Shown here: positions 50,897-59,991 of the stretch, one piece after another | Position numbering within the stretch: the stretch's first letter is position 1 | Layout of the letters: every line of letters begins with the position of its first letter | From: Micromonospora sp. CCTCC AA 2012012 | GTDB taxonomy: Bacteria > Actinomycetota > Actinomycetes > Mycobacteriales > Micromonosporaceae | DNA length: 64,000 bases | Direction of reading: 5' to 3' | Assembly: GCF_040499845.1 (NCBI RefSeq) | Contig: NZ_CP159342.1 | Span: 4,650,001-4,714,000 of the forward strand | The notes under the pieces: model-generated | The model's database searches: none | What the model was told of the DNA's origin: nothing | What the model saw: the letters and a program-made list of their open reading frames with translations, nothing else | Program-made: the position numbers and the translations under genes

Positions 50897-52072
50897 ATGA
50901 CGGCGGATCTGACCAGGTTCGGCCGGGACGCAGTCGTGACCACGGTGACGCAGGCCGCCAGTGTCTGGATGTCGCCGGGAACCCCCGGCGAGCGCTGGCG
51001 GCAGGTGGCTGAACTGCACGGACGGGTCGCACTGGCGTACCTGGCGCACGGTGAACCTCTGCTGCCCTTGGTGGCCTTCACCGACCTGTTGACCGGCCCG
51101 CTGTCCGGGCTTCTGCCGGACGCGCTGAGGGAAGCGTGCGACGAGGTCTTGTTGGTGGAGGACGGACAGCTGAGTGCTGCTGCCGTTGACCTGCTGATGG
51201 AGAACCTCGCGCCGTCGATGACGGCCTCCGATGTCGTCGGCTGGTCGGTGCCGCGTCTGAGCGCGGAGAAGGTGCAGGGCTGGCTCTACGGACAGATGCT
51301 GGCGACCGGTACGGAGGAGGGGTACCGGCGGGCGCGACGGACCGTCATCGAACACGCGGCGGGGGAGATGTCGGAGGTGATCGACGCGATCAAGGCCGCA
51401 GGACTGCCCCGCGAGGGCCTGGTCGAGGAGATCCCCGCGTGGGCGTGGGTGGCGCACGAGGGAGAGCACTACTGGTTCGGGTGCCCTGTGTGCCGGTACC
51501 CGATGCGGTACCAGCTCGGTCGGCTTGCCTGTGCCTACCCGCCGCACACGAAGGCTCTCGGCGGTTCGATCACCGTGAAGGCGGCGAAGGGCCGCCCACC
51601 GGTGGCCGGCGCGTGGAACGTCGAGCGTGCCGCGCAGTTGGGCGGACCACAGGTCACCACTGCGGTTCCGGTCAAGGGCCAGGTGTGCCTCGTCCGGCCG
51701 GCTTGGCGGTACTCGACCATCCCCGGTTGCGAGGAGGTCCGTCTGCACCGCGAGCTCGAGATGATGCCGGGCGTCACCGCGAGACTGTGGCCGCACGTCG
51801 ACCGGTACGACCTGGAGGTGAGGGCACCAGGACGACGGCGGCCCTGGCGGGTCGATGTCAAGGACTACACCGACCCCGCGCGGCTGGCCAACGAGCTGCT
51901 GCGTCGGGGCGGCATCGGCGAGTCTGACCTGTTGATCGTCGTCCCCGACTACCGGGCGGGCCATGTGGCGGTCCTCAACGAACGGCTGCGCTTTGCCACC
52001 GGATCACGGCGCCGGTTCGCCACGACGTCTCACCGATTCCTCACTGAGGTGAAGAGGGCCGCAGCCAGATGA
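50897..52072 (+). CDS. pPIWI-RE-associated REase with zinc-ribbon-like domain
   Basis: 391 residues from ATG 50897, with GGGGAGGAAGGGGA before it; an in-frame ATG at 50738 would include the operator repeats and is rejected. The middle has a Cys cluster (WFGCPVCRYPMRY, LACAYP). The C-terminal nuclease core shows DRYDLEVRAPG and WRVDVKDYTDP, a D...DxK arrangement of the PD-(D/E)xK fold, then SDLLIVVPDYRAGHVAVL. It matches the first gene of the three-gene pPIWI-RE island described by Burroughs, Aravind and colleagues (REase, helicase, Piwi). Overlaps the helicase start by 4 bp. Confidence 0.85.
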   Translation: MTADLTRFGRDAVVTTVTQAASVWMSPGTPGERWRQVAELHGRVALAYLAHGEPLLPLVAFTDLLTGPLSGLLPDALREACDEVLLVEDGQLSAAAVDLLMENLAPSMTASDVVGWSVPRLSAEKVQGWLYGQMLATGTEEGYRRARRTVIEHAAGEMSEVIDAIKAAGLPREGLVEEIPAWAWVAHEGEHYWFGCPVCRYPMRYQLGRLACAYPPHTKALGGSITVKAAKGRPPVAGAWNVERAAQLGGPQVTTAVPVKGQVCLVRPAWRYSTIPGCEEVRLHRELEMMPGVTARLWPHVDRYDLEVRAPGRRRPWRVDVKDYTDPARLANELLRRGGIGESDLLIVVPDYRAGHVAVLNERLRFATGSRRRFATTSHRFLTEVKRAAAR

Positions 52073-55000
52073 GCAACCGTTCGCGTTTCCACAGAACCGC
52101 CAACCGGTTCCTCGTCGGACCGTCGCTACGTCTGGCGCTCGGCCTGGCCGAACAGCTATTCCCCACCGAGACCTGGGAAGGCGCGCCCGCGGTGGACCCC
52201 CGCGACGCGCGGTTCCTCCTCTCCGGCCAGCTCGGGGTGTGGAGCCTCTGGCGCGACGGCCTCACCGCCACGCAACGACATGCGATCGACCGTCTCATCC
52301 ATCTGCGCCCTCGCCGTCTGGCCACAGAAGGTGGCCTGCGCGTCAGCCTCGACGAGCACCTGCGCAACAACCGATCGCCCCGCTACCTTGAGGCCGGAGA
52401 CTTCCTGCAGGTGATAGACGGTGTGCCGGTCGGTGATCTGATCACAGCTGCGCTGCAGGAGCTGGAGGATGCCTCATCCCCGCTGCGCGTCCCCCCAGAG
52501 GCGCTGGCCGACAGGCGCTACAGCTCGTCGGTCTTCCTCGCCGGCCCCAGCCGCGACGAGTTCCGGCGCAACACCTACCTCATCCCGCGGGCGCCGATGC
52601 CCTACCCGCCCGTCCCGGTTCTGGACGCCACCGCGCCAGCCGAGGTGGTGGCCGACCTCGCGGACATGCACGCCACCGCCGAACTGATCGACAAGAAGCG
52701 GGGTGACGATGCCTTCCGCCTGGCGGAGGTCCTGGACGGATTCTCGCGGAAGCTGCGGACGCCACTGGGCCAACCCGTCGAACGGCTGAAGCTCGCGGCA
52801 GGGCCCCTTCAGCTCATGATCGCTCCCACTGGTTCCGGCAAGAGCGTCTGGATGCGTGTCGCCGCCACCCACCTCGCCAGCTACCGAGGAGGCCGCCGCA
52901 CCGTTGTCCTGCTTACCCCTGATGTCGAGAGCACGCTGGATCTTGTTGCGGCCATCCGCAGTGACCTCGCGGCGCTGAACCTCGACATCCCCGTTGTCGC
53001 ACTCATGTCCCACCGACGGCTCATCGAGGTGGCCGTCCAGCGCACTAACGACGCACCGGAGGATCCGGCCGGTGCCAGGTGGACCTGGCAGGAGCTCGGC
53101 TACTCCTGCCTGCTGAGCGACGAAGAAGGCGCCGCATGGCAGCCCGGCCAGGAACCCTGCACGGATCTGCACGAGCCCGGCGTCGAAGGACGCCACCGAT
53201 GCCCTCTGATCGGAGCCTGCGAGAAGTGGGCGCCATGGCGGCAAGCCGCCGGCCCAGCCAAGATCATCGTCACCAACCACGCCTACTTCCAGCAGGGCTC
53301 GGTGCCGTTTCCCGTCATCACGAACGGCACACTCCACGGACGGATGAGCGCGCAGGAGCTGCTGCTGCGGCGCGCCGACATCGTCCTTGTCGACGAGGTC
53401 GACGCCTTTCAGGGACATGCGGTCGCTCAGTCCGGCCGCACCCTCGTCCTGGCCCGTCGTGACACGTCGAAGCTGCTCCTGGAGAAGCTCGACGACCAGC
53501 GCAAGGAACAGGTCGAATCCGACAACGTGCCGGGCGAACTCGAACTCGCCTTCCAGCGGGCCATCCACCGCGTCGAGTTCCTCTCCGAGCGCTACCTGGC
53601 CGCCGTCGTCAACGGGTTCATCGACCCGCAGGACCCGCTCGGCCCCAAACAGGCCAGGCTGCACCTGCCACGCCGATGGGACAACCTCCTCGCCTGCCGC
53701 CTCTTCGGCCTCAACGAACTCGAAGACCGCCCCAGCGACGACCAGCACGACAGGTTCAAATCCCTGTTCACCCAGAACGAACCCGACCCTGACGCGCTAC
53801 CCGCCGGCTGGGCGGACCTACGCAAGGAACTGCGCCTCGTCGTCGCCGACGAACCGGAATCCGACCTGATCCACAAAAGAAGCCAAGGCATCATCAGCGC
53901 GATCCAAACGATCACCGCGCCCACCACCGACGAGGGCGAACCGGACACCGACGTCGACCTGAACGAAACGGACGGCCCCTCTCAGGCAGGAAAGGACGAC
54001 GATCCAGCAGACCCCACCGTCTCGGCTTGGCAGCTCCAGACCGCCCACCTTCTCCTACGCAGGGCGTTCCTCGGCGAACTCCAGCAAGGGCTCGCCGAAC
54101 TGGAAGCCCTACTGCCGCTGATGCGCGACAGCGGCATGCGGCTCGCCGACGACGTCGAAGCCGCGCTGGACCGAGCCCCCTCCTGGCAGGCAACACCCGA
54201 AGGACCGATCGGCCGAACGGTCTTCGGATTCGCCGTCACCGGCGACCCGGAGAGCCGCTCCGACCGGCAGTTCACCGCAGAGATCCTCTCCGGCGACCCG
54301 CACGCCTACACCGCAGACCTCGGAATCACCACCGCTCCCGCGCTCACAGGCGCGCCCAGAATCATCGTCGGACTCTCCGCGACCGCCTACCTACCCGGTT
54401 CCCCCACCAACCACGTCCATGCCGACGTCGCCTGCTACTACCCCGACAACGCCGGCACTGGCACTGGCACTGGCACTGGCACTGGCACTGGCACTGGCAC
54501 TGGCACTGGCACTGGCAGACTGACCGTCAGCAACGCGTCCGTCAACGACCACACGACCAACCGCGGGATCGTCATCTCCGGAGCAGCCCGCAACCGTAAG
54601 GCCCAACTACTCGAAGGCATCGGATCCGGCCTCTGGGACCAGATCCTCGAACAGAGACTGCGGGACCTGCACGACCACCGGGACGCCGAACGCCGCGCCC
54701 GTGCCCGGGTCCTACTCGTCACGAACTCCTACAACCAAATGCTCGCCCTCTGCCGCGGCCTGATCGCCGGGGGCGCCCACCGCACCCGCATCGCCGTCGC
54801 CGTCCCCGCCGGTGACCGCCGCGGCCTGCAAATCCCCGACGACGTACTCGCCATCCCCGCCAGCCGGCTGCGGACCTTCCCGGGCACGGGCAGGGACGTG
54901 CTGATCTCACCTTTCGCACGGGTCGCCCGCGGGCTCAACATCGTCGTCGGCCACCGGTCCGCGCTCGACTCCATCTGGGTATGCGTCCGACCCATCAAGC

Positions 55001-55440
55001 TCATCGACGAACCGTCCGCACTGGTTGCCCACACCGGTGCCCACGCCCGCCGCAACCGGCACCCCAGCGAGGACCCGCGCAAGGAACTCGACGAACGCCA
55101 CCGCATCGCCGCCAAACATCTGGAGCTCATCAACAGGTCCAACCCCGCCTTCGGGCGCCTGCCCCCCGACGTGCGAACCGCGATCTTCGCCGACGTCCTG
55201 GCCGACCTGATCCAACTCGCCGGGCGCGCCCGCCGTGGTGGCACCAACACAACTCTTCACCTGGTCGACAACGCCTTTCACCGAGGAGGCGCCGCACCGG
55301 GCAGCGACTTCGCCTCCCTCATCCGCAACCTCCACCAGCGATGGCGCGACGACAACCAACTGGAGCAGGTCCGCTCCATCTACGGCACCACCATCGACGC
55401 GTTCTTCATGTTCGCCGGCATCAACGACAGGAACCCCTGA
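52069..55440 (+). CDS. pPIWI-RE-associated DinG-type helicase
   Basis: 1123 residues. N-terminal unique domain of about 230 residues, then motif I MIAPTGSGKSVWMRV (about 248-262), four Cys between motifs I and II (near 346, 364, 377 and 383; YSCLL, EPCTDL, HRCPLIGAC) as in the iron-sulfur domain of XPD/DinG, motif II DIVLVDEVDAF (about 438-448) and motif VI DLIQLAGRARRGG near 1046. It should unwind DNA or RNA-DNA hybrids for the Piwi nuclease. A (Gly-Thr)10 run near residue 796-815 comes from a hexanucleotide repeat. ATG overlaps the REase stop. Confidence 0.88.
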   Translation: MSNRSRFHRTANRFLVGPSLRLALGLAEQLFPTETWEGAPAVDPRDARFLLSGQLGVWSLWRDGLTATQRHAIDRLIHLRPRRLATEGGLRVSLDEHLRNNRSPRYLEAGDFLQVIDGVPVGDLITAALQELEDASSPLRVPPEALADRRYSSSVFLAGPSRDEFRRNTYLIPRAPMPYPPVPVLDATAPAEVVADLADMHATAELIDKKRGDDAFRLAEVLDGFSRKLRTPLGQPVERLKLAAGPLQLMIAPTGSGKSVWMRVAATHLASYRGGRRTVVLLTPDVESTLDLVAAIRSDLAALNLDIPVVALMSHRRLIEVAVQRTNDAPEDPAGARWTWQELGYSCLLSDEEGAAWQPGQEPCTDLHEPGVEGRHRCPLIGACEKWAPWRQAAGPAKIIVTNHAYFQQGSVPFPVITNGTLHGRMSAQELLLRRADIVLVDEVDAFQGHAVAQSGRTLVLARRDTSKLLLEKLDDQRKEQVESDNVPGELELAFQRAIHRVEFLSERYLAAVVNGFIDPQDPLGPKQARLHLPRRWDNLLACRLFGLNELEDRPSDDQHDRFKSLFTQNEPDPDALPAGWADLRKELRLVVADEPESDLIHKRSQGIISAIQTITAPTTDEGEPDTDVDLNETDGPSQAGKDDDPADPTVSAWQLQTAHLLLRRAFLGELQQGLAELEALLPLMRDSGMRLADDVEAALDRAPSWQATPEGPIGRTVFGFAVTGDPESRSDRQFTAEILSGDPHAYTADLGITTAPALTGAPRIIVGLSATAYLPGSPTNHVHADVACYYPDNAGTGTGTGTGTGTGTGTGTGTGRLTVSNASVNDHTTNRGIVISGAARNRKAQLLEGIGSGLWDQILEQRLRDLHDHRDAERRARARVLLVTNSYNQMLALCRGLIAGGAHRTRIAVAVPAGDRRGLQIPDDVLAIPASRLRTFPGTGRDVLISPFARVARGLNIVVGHRSALDSIWVCVRPIKLIDEPSALVAHTGAHARRNRHPSEDPRKELDERHRIAAKHLELINRSNPAFGRLPPDVRTAIFADVLADLIQLAGRARRGGTNTTLHLVDNAFHRGGAAPGSDFASLIRNLHQRWRDDNQLEQVRSIYGTTIDAFFMFAGINDRNP
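54454..54513 (+). repeat. Ten perfect GGCACT units inside the helicase gene
   Basis: Sixty bases made of ten identical 6-bp units, encoding ten Gly-Thr pairs. Flanking residues are AG before and GR after. Copy changes stay in frame, so the repeat would vary linker length rather than switch the gene off. Confidence 0.95.
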
Positions 55441-57848
55441 TGCGCACCCTGGCCTTTCCCTACACCGAAGCGATGGCGGAGAAGATCCACGGGTACACCC
55501 TCGGCAGCGAGGTCAACGACACCTGGCAGGACCTGAACCGCCGATACACCCGCCACCCGAAGAACCTGCCGTACAGGGACCTGAGCCTCGGCCTGCGCTA
55601 CGTGTCCAGCGACTACGCCACCATCTGCAAGGACCCCGACGGCCCCGGCACGCTGCTCCTGATGCGCAAGAAGATCGACACCGCCATCATCAGCCGGCTC
55701 TTCGCCGCCTTCGAACGAGACCTCGCGGCCCGCCACGGCGCACCATTCGAAGACCTCCTCGCCCCACTGCTACGCCGTACCAAGCCACGCACGATTCACA
55801 TCGCCAAGTACCTCCAGGCGGGCACGGCGACGCACGCCGACATCCCGAACTGGATCTTCGACGTCGCCACCTGGCGCACCATCGAACTCCTCCGAGGCAC
55901 GCTCAAGCTCCCCGAGGGTACGGACCTGCTTCTCCGTCCCGACACCGACGGCAACCTCGTCGCCTTCAACCGCCCGCTTCCCGAGACGCACCCCAGGGCC
56001 GAACAAGGCATCCACTACATCAGTCTCGAACCCATCACCGTCCCCGGCTACCCCGGCATCCTGCTCAACCTCGACGCCCACATCAGCGCCACCACCGGCT
56101 TCCCCGGCAACGCCAAGAGCCTCTGGATCGCCACCGACGACACCGGCATGCTGCTCACCGCCAAACACCGCTACGACCGCCCCACCAACCGAAACGTGAT
56201 CACCGGGCTCCTTCCCCAACTCGTCGACTCCTTCAGCATCCGCGGCGTGCCCGCCAGCTTCACCGCAGATGACCTCCTCGCGACCCACCCCCGCATCCGC
56301 GCCCGGCACGCCACCACCCCCGACAGGCACCCCATCGGCTCCGGACCGGGCCGCCGATTCCTCGACTGCGTGCTCGAGTACGCCACCGCCAGGCTCAACA
56401 CAGAGTCGCTCGTCCTGGAAACCACACCCATACGCAACATCGATGCCCCCGGCGACCCCGACCGGCACGCGAAACTCGCCTCGGCCGTCGACGCGGCAGC
56501 ACGGCCGATCCACATCAGCGTCGTCTACCAGGACGACCTGCAGCGCCACCGGTCCGCCCAGGCGCTCACCGAAGTACTCAACCTTCCCGAGAACAGCCTC
56601 ACAACCGCGGAGAGCACCTTCCTCGACGGCGCGCTCACCATCACCTTCGACAGCGCCAAGACCGACATGCTGGTCGCTCCCGGACCCACGCATCTCCGGA
56701 ACACCCTCGCCGAGCAGATCATCTCCACCAGGACCCCGGACGCCCTGCACCTCGTACTCGCCGAGAGCAACAAGGAACTCGCCGCAGCCAAGCCCGCCGA
56801 AGACCCCAAGCCACAGCTTCGCCGCGCCCTGGCCGCCCACGGCACCGTCAGCCAGTTCATCGATCCAGCGTCAACGCCCAAGCCCAACGCCGTCGACCAC
56901 CCCGCCAATGCCGCCGTACGAGACCTCCTCCGGGCAGCGGGACTCACCGCCACCACACCCACCCGGGTGTTCTCGCGCCCCCTGCAGCCGCAGCCATGCG
57001 TCATCGTCGGTCTCTACACCCGCGAACAGAACCAACCCGCCACCCGCATGATCAGCCTCTCCGCCCTCATCAGCGACGGAACCGACACCCCCTGGCACAT
57101 GCTCGGCTACCACCCCGACGCCCACGGCTGGAACGACCTCCCCACTGCCATCGCCGCACATCACGCCACCGACCTGAGCCAGTTCAACGACCCGAACCCT
57201 GCCACCCGCACAGCACTGGCGCGGGCCTACACAGAACGGGCCCTGCACCAGCTCCGCACCCGCTACGACGACATCCCGATGATCATCTACATCGACGGCT
57301 CTAACCGGTACCCACTGTGGTCCGGCACCACCAACAAGAACCTGGGTAACGGACAGCTCGACGCGCTGCCCCACCTCGGAATGATCAACCCAGCCGACAT
57401 CTCACTGGTCAGGGTCAACACGGCATCAGACGGCAAGCTGCCACAACCCGTCAGGGCAACCGGAAAGCGGGCGAACGCCGACGACGGTGCAGTCCCAGCC
57501 ACCGAACGGCTCCACCACCTTCCCGGCGCACACCAGGACACCTACTACTTGATCAACCGATCGCGCAGCGACAAGGCGTTCCAGTCCAGCGTCAGAGCCG
57601 GCCATCGTCAGACGCGATTCGACCTCGCGCAAGGAAAAGAGCTCCGGACACCCTGGCACGCGATGACCTGCACGGAGTTCCTTATCCTCAACCACGGCGC
57701 CTTCGAACGCCAACAGCTAGCGGCGCTCAGCGCACGGTTGTGTGGACACCCGCTGGCCTGGGACGGACGAACAGCCCGACCCGCGCCAGCGCACCTCGCC
57801 CGACAGATCATCGAGGACCACCCAGGGCGCAAGACGGCCGCACGCTGA
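55440..57848 (+). CDS. pPIWI-RE (prokaryotic Piwi of the RE family)
   Basis: 802 residues from ATG 55440, sharing one base with the helicase stop. Layout fits pPIWI-RE: an N-terminal X-type region, a MID-like middle, and a C-terminal RNase H/Piwi domain (from about 550). Visible strand-1 signature MIIYIDGSNRYPLW (Asp near 619), then DISLVRVNTASDGKLPQPVR, TYYLINRSRSDKAFQ with conserved basic residues and PWHAMTCTEFLILNHG with the Glu near 746 that gives the family part of its name. PIWI-RE proteins are predicted to use RNA-DNA hybrids such as R-loops of invaders, with the REase and helicase. Length and gene order match the known island. Confidence 0.87.
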   Translation: MRTLAFPYTEAMAEKIHGYTLGSEVNDTWQDLNRRYTRHPKNLPYRDLSLGLRYVSSDYATICKDPDGPGTLLLMRKKIDTAIISRLFAAFERDLAARHGAPFEDLLAPLLRRTKPRTIHIAKYLQAGTATHADIPNWIFDVATWRTIELLRGTLKLPEGTDLLLRPDTDGNLVAFNRPLPETHPRAEQGIHYISLEPITVPGYPGILLNLDAHISATTGFPGNAKSLWIATDDTGMLLTAKHRYDRPTNRNVITGLLPQLVDSFSIRGVPASFTADDLLATHPRIRARHATTPDRHPIGSGPGRRFLDCVLEYATARLNTESLVLETTPIRNIDAPGDPDRHAKLASAVDAAARPIHISVVYQDDLQRHRSAQALTEVLNLPENSLTTAESTFLDGALTITFDSAKTDMLVAPGPTHLRNTLAEQIISTRTPDALHLVLAESNKELAAAKPAEDPKPQLRRALAAHGTVSQFIDPASTPKPNAVDHPANAAVRDLLRAAGLTATTPTRVFSRPLQPQPCVIVGLYTREQNQPATRMISLSALISDGTDTPWHMLGYHPDAHGWNDLPTAIAAHHATDLSQFNDPNPATRTALARAYTERALHQLRTRYDDIPMIIYIDGSNRYPLWSGTTNKNLGNGQLDALPHLGMINPADISLVRVNTASDGKLPQPVRATGKRANADDGAVPATERLHHLPGAHQDTYYLINRSRSDKAFQSSVRAGHRQTRFDLAQGKELRTPWHAMTCTEFLILNHGAFERQQLAALSARLCGHPLAWDGRTARPAPAHLARQIIEDHPGRKTAAR

Positions 57849-57871
57849 GCGATGCGCGGCCAGACTCTCGG

Positions 57872-57900
57872 TTGACCCCGCGAATCTGCGACGCTCCCAT
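57872..57900 (+). promoter_or_regulatory. Candidate promoter of the Gabija operon
   Basis: TTGACC (57872-57877), 17 bp, TCCCAT (57895-57900), between the Piwi stop and the gajA start. The -35 match is good, the -10 only fair. It suggests that Gabija is transcribed separately from pPIWI-RE. Confidence 0.35.
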
Positions 57901-58050
57901 ACCGCGCCTCTGTCACCGCGGCTGCGCATTCCTCGTGCTCGTTAGCTGCGACAAAGCGTGGAACGCTCTACCAATATTCGTCTGAACAATCTTGCCAGCG
58001 CTCGGCGTGGACTGAGGTGCTCGGCCCTCCGGAGGGGAGTTCCCACCAGC

Positions 58051-59985
58051 ATGTCCACAGCACCGACCACGCTCAGCGCGCCGACCACGGGCAGCGGCAT
58101 GTATCTCGCCGGCCTGAGGCTCACGAACTTCCGCTCGTGTCGCGGCGTGGAGATCACGCTTCAGCCCGGCCTGACGCTGCTCGTCGGCGATAACAACTCC
58201 GGCAAGTCCAACTTCATCGACGCGATGCGGCTGCTGACCACGCCGCTGAGCGGGCGACGGGTCCGCTACCTGGAGATCGACGACGTCTCCACCGGCGCGG
58301 ATGGGCCGATCGAGATCGTGGGCGAGTTCGATGGTCTGACGCGGTTTCAGCAAGGCCAGTACATCGGCGCGCTCGATATCGCGACGAACAAGGCGTACTA
58401 CACGACCCGGTTCCGGCCGGACGTGGACGTACCCCGCCGGTCCAAGGTGGAAAATTTAGTCGGCCGGGCCGCCGGGCCCGACGCCGAACCTGAGAAGCGC
58501 GACCAGATCCGGCACGTCTACCTGGCGCCGCTGCGCGACGCCAAGCGTGAGCTGGACTCCGCCACCGGCAACCGCATGGCGCTCATCATCAAGTACCTGA
58601 CGAGCGAGGCCGACCGCACGGACTTTCTCGACCAGGCGATCGACGGGCTGCGCAAGCTCGAGGAGCACGATGTCATCACCGGCACCCAGAAGCGGCTGCA
58701 GGAGCACGTCAGCGACCTCACCGATCCGGTCCGTGGGCAGGTGATCGGTCTGAGCTTCCGCGACGTCCGGCTGCAGCGGCTCGCTCGCGGCCTGCGCCTA
58801 AAGATGGCCGAGCACGGCGTCGACCTCGCCGACATCGAGGACTCGGGCCTCGGCTACGCCAACCTGCTCTATATGGCGTCGGTCATCATCGAGTTGCGCA
58901 ATGCCCAGGACGCCGAGCTTACGCTCTTCCTCGTAGAGGAGCCGGAGGCCCACCTTCACCCGCAGCTGCAGGCCGTGCTGCTGGATTACCTCCAGGAGCA
59001 GGCCGTCAATTCGCTGCGCGACGACACGGACGGCCCGGCGGGTCGCATCCAGGTGGTCGCCACGACCCACTCGCCGAACCTGGCCAGCGCGGTGGGCATC
59101 CGCAGCATCGTGGTCCTGCGCACCCAGGAGACCCCGACACCGAAGATCACCGAGGATTCCTCGGCCACCGAGGTCAAGATGGCGCCGACGGGCATCCAAC
59201 GCGGCACCGCAGCGATCGCCCTGTGCGACATCGACCTGACCGATGAGGAACGCCGCAAAATCGACCAGTATCTCGACGTGAGTCGTGCCGAGCTGCTGTT
59301 CACCCGGCGTGCGGTCCTTGTGGAGGGTGTCTCCGAAGCCGTCATCCTGCCGCCGCTCGCACGCCACTGCGTCCTCGATAAGACGGCAGCCAACTACGGG
59401 GCGAAGTGCCGCGAATTCCGGGCCGTTTCGATCATTAGCATCGGCAGCGTCGACTTCGGCCCGTACCTCAAGCTCCTCCTGCAGCAGGTCAACGGCGTTC
59501 GGCTCGTCGACCGGCTGGTGGTCATCACCGACGGCGACCCCGACGTCGATGACGAGGTCGACCAGGACGACGACCTCAACGAGAAGCTGAAGGCCGGCGA
59601 GCCAGAGACGGAGGACGAGCCGGCCGCCACACTCAGCCGCAAGGACCGGCTGGAAGAGATCGCCACCCAGCTGGGCGCCGACTCGATACTCGCCGTGTTC
59701 GCCGCCGAGTTCACGCTCGAGGCCGACCTGATGAACCCGTTCACGGTCAACGGCCCGCTGCTGGAGACCGCGTTCAAACGCCAGAAGCCCAGGTCGGGTA
59801 AGTTCTGGAGCACGCTCACGACGAGCACGAACCCGGCGGAGGTCTTCTACCGCAAGCTGCGCACCACCAAGCGGTACATCGGCAAGGGCGAGTTCGCCCA
59901 CGACGTCGCCGAGCTGATCCAGAGCGGCGGCACGTTCGAGTGCCCCGCCTACCTCACACGGGCCATCCAGTCGGCGATGCGGTAA
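58051..59985 (+). CDS. gajA: Gabija protein GajA (OLD-family ATPase-TOPRIM endonuclease)
   Basis: 644 residues from ATG 58051, with GGAGGGGAG upstream. ABC-type ATPase: Walker A LLVGDNNSGKSNFIDAM (about 44-60), signature-like SGLGYANLLYM, Walker B LFLVEEPEAHLHPQLQ (about 291-306) and VVATTHSPNLAS. TOPRIM domain: VLVEGVSEAVILP (Glu, about 421-433) and VVITDGDPDVDDE (acidic pair, about 489-501). GajA is a site-specific nicking endonuclease, held in check by nucleotides and activated when phage replication depletes them. Follows the Piwi gene by 202 bp and precedes gajB by 6 bp. Confidence 0.9.
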   Translation: MSTAPTTLSAPTTGSGMYLAGLRLTNFRSCRGVEITLQPGLTLLVGDNNSGKSNFIDAMRLLTTPLSGRRVRYLEIDDVSTGADGPIEIVGEFDGLTRFQQGQYIGALDIATNKAYYTTRFRPDVDVPRRSKVENLVGRAAGPDAEPEKRDQIRHVYLAPLRDAKRELDSATGNRMALIIKYLTSEADRTDFLDQAIDGLRKLEEHDVITGTQKRLQEHVSDLTDPVRGQVIGLSFRDVRLQRLARGLRLKMAEHGVDLADIEDSGLGYANLLYMASVIIELRNAQDAELTLFLVEEPEAHLHPQLQAVLLDYLQEQAVNSLRDDTDGPAGRIQVVATTHSPNLASAVGIRSIVVLRTQETPTPKITEDSSATEVKMAPTGIQRGTAAIALCDIDLTDEERRKIDQYLDVSRAELLFTRRAVLVEGVSEAVILPPLARHCVLDKTAANYGAKCREFRAVSIISIGSVDFGPYLKLLLQQVNGVRLVDRLVVITDGDPDVDDEVDQDDDLNEKLKAGEPETEDEPAATLSRKDRLEEIATQLGADSILAVFAAEFTLEADLMNPFTVNGPLLETAFKRQKPRSGKFWSTLTTSTNPAEVFYRKLRTTKRYIGKGEFAHDVAELIQSGGTFECPAYLTRAIQSAMR

Positions 59986-59991
59986 GCGGGC

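Noticed and set aside
50663..51964. Upstream extension of the minus-strand gene ending at 49874
   Set aside because: It runs antisense to the pPIWI-RE REase gene and across the operator repeats; GTG 50662 has its own ribosome site and the recognisable fold starts there.
54454..54513. CRISPR-like repeat
   Set aside because: The units are 6 bp, contiguous and in frame within a gene; there are no spacers. It is a microsatellite. No CRISPR array was seen elsewhere.
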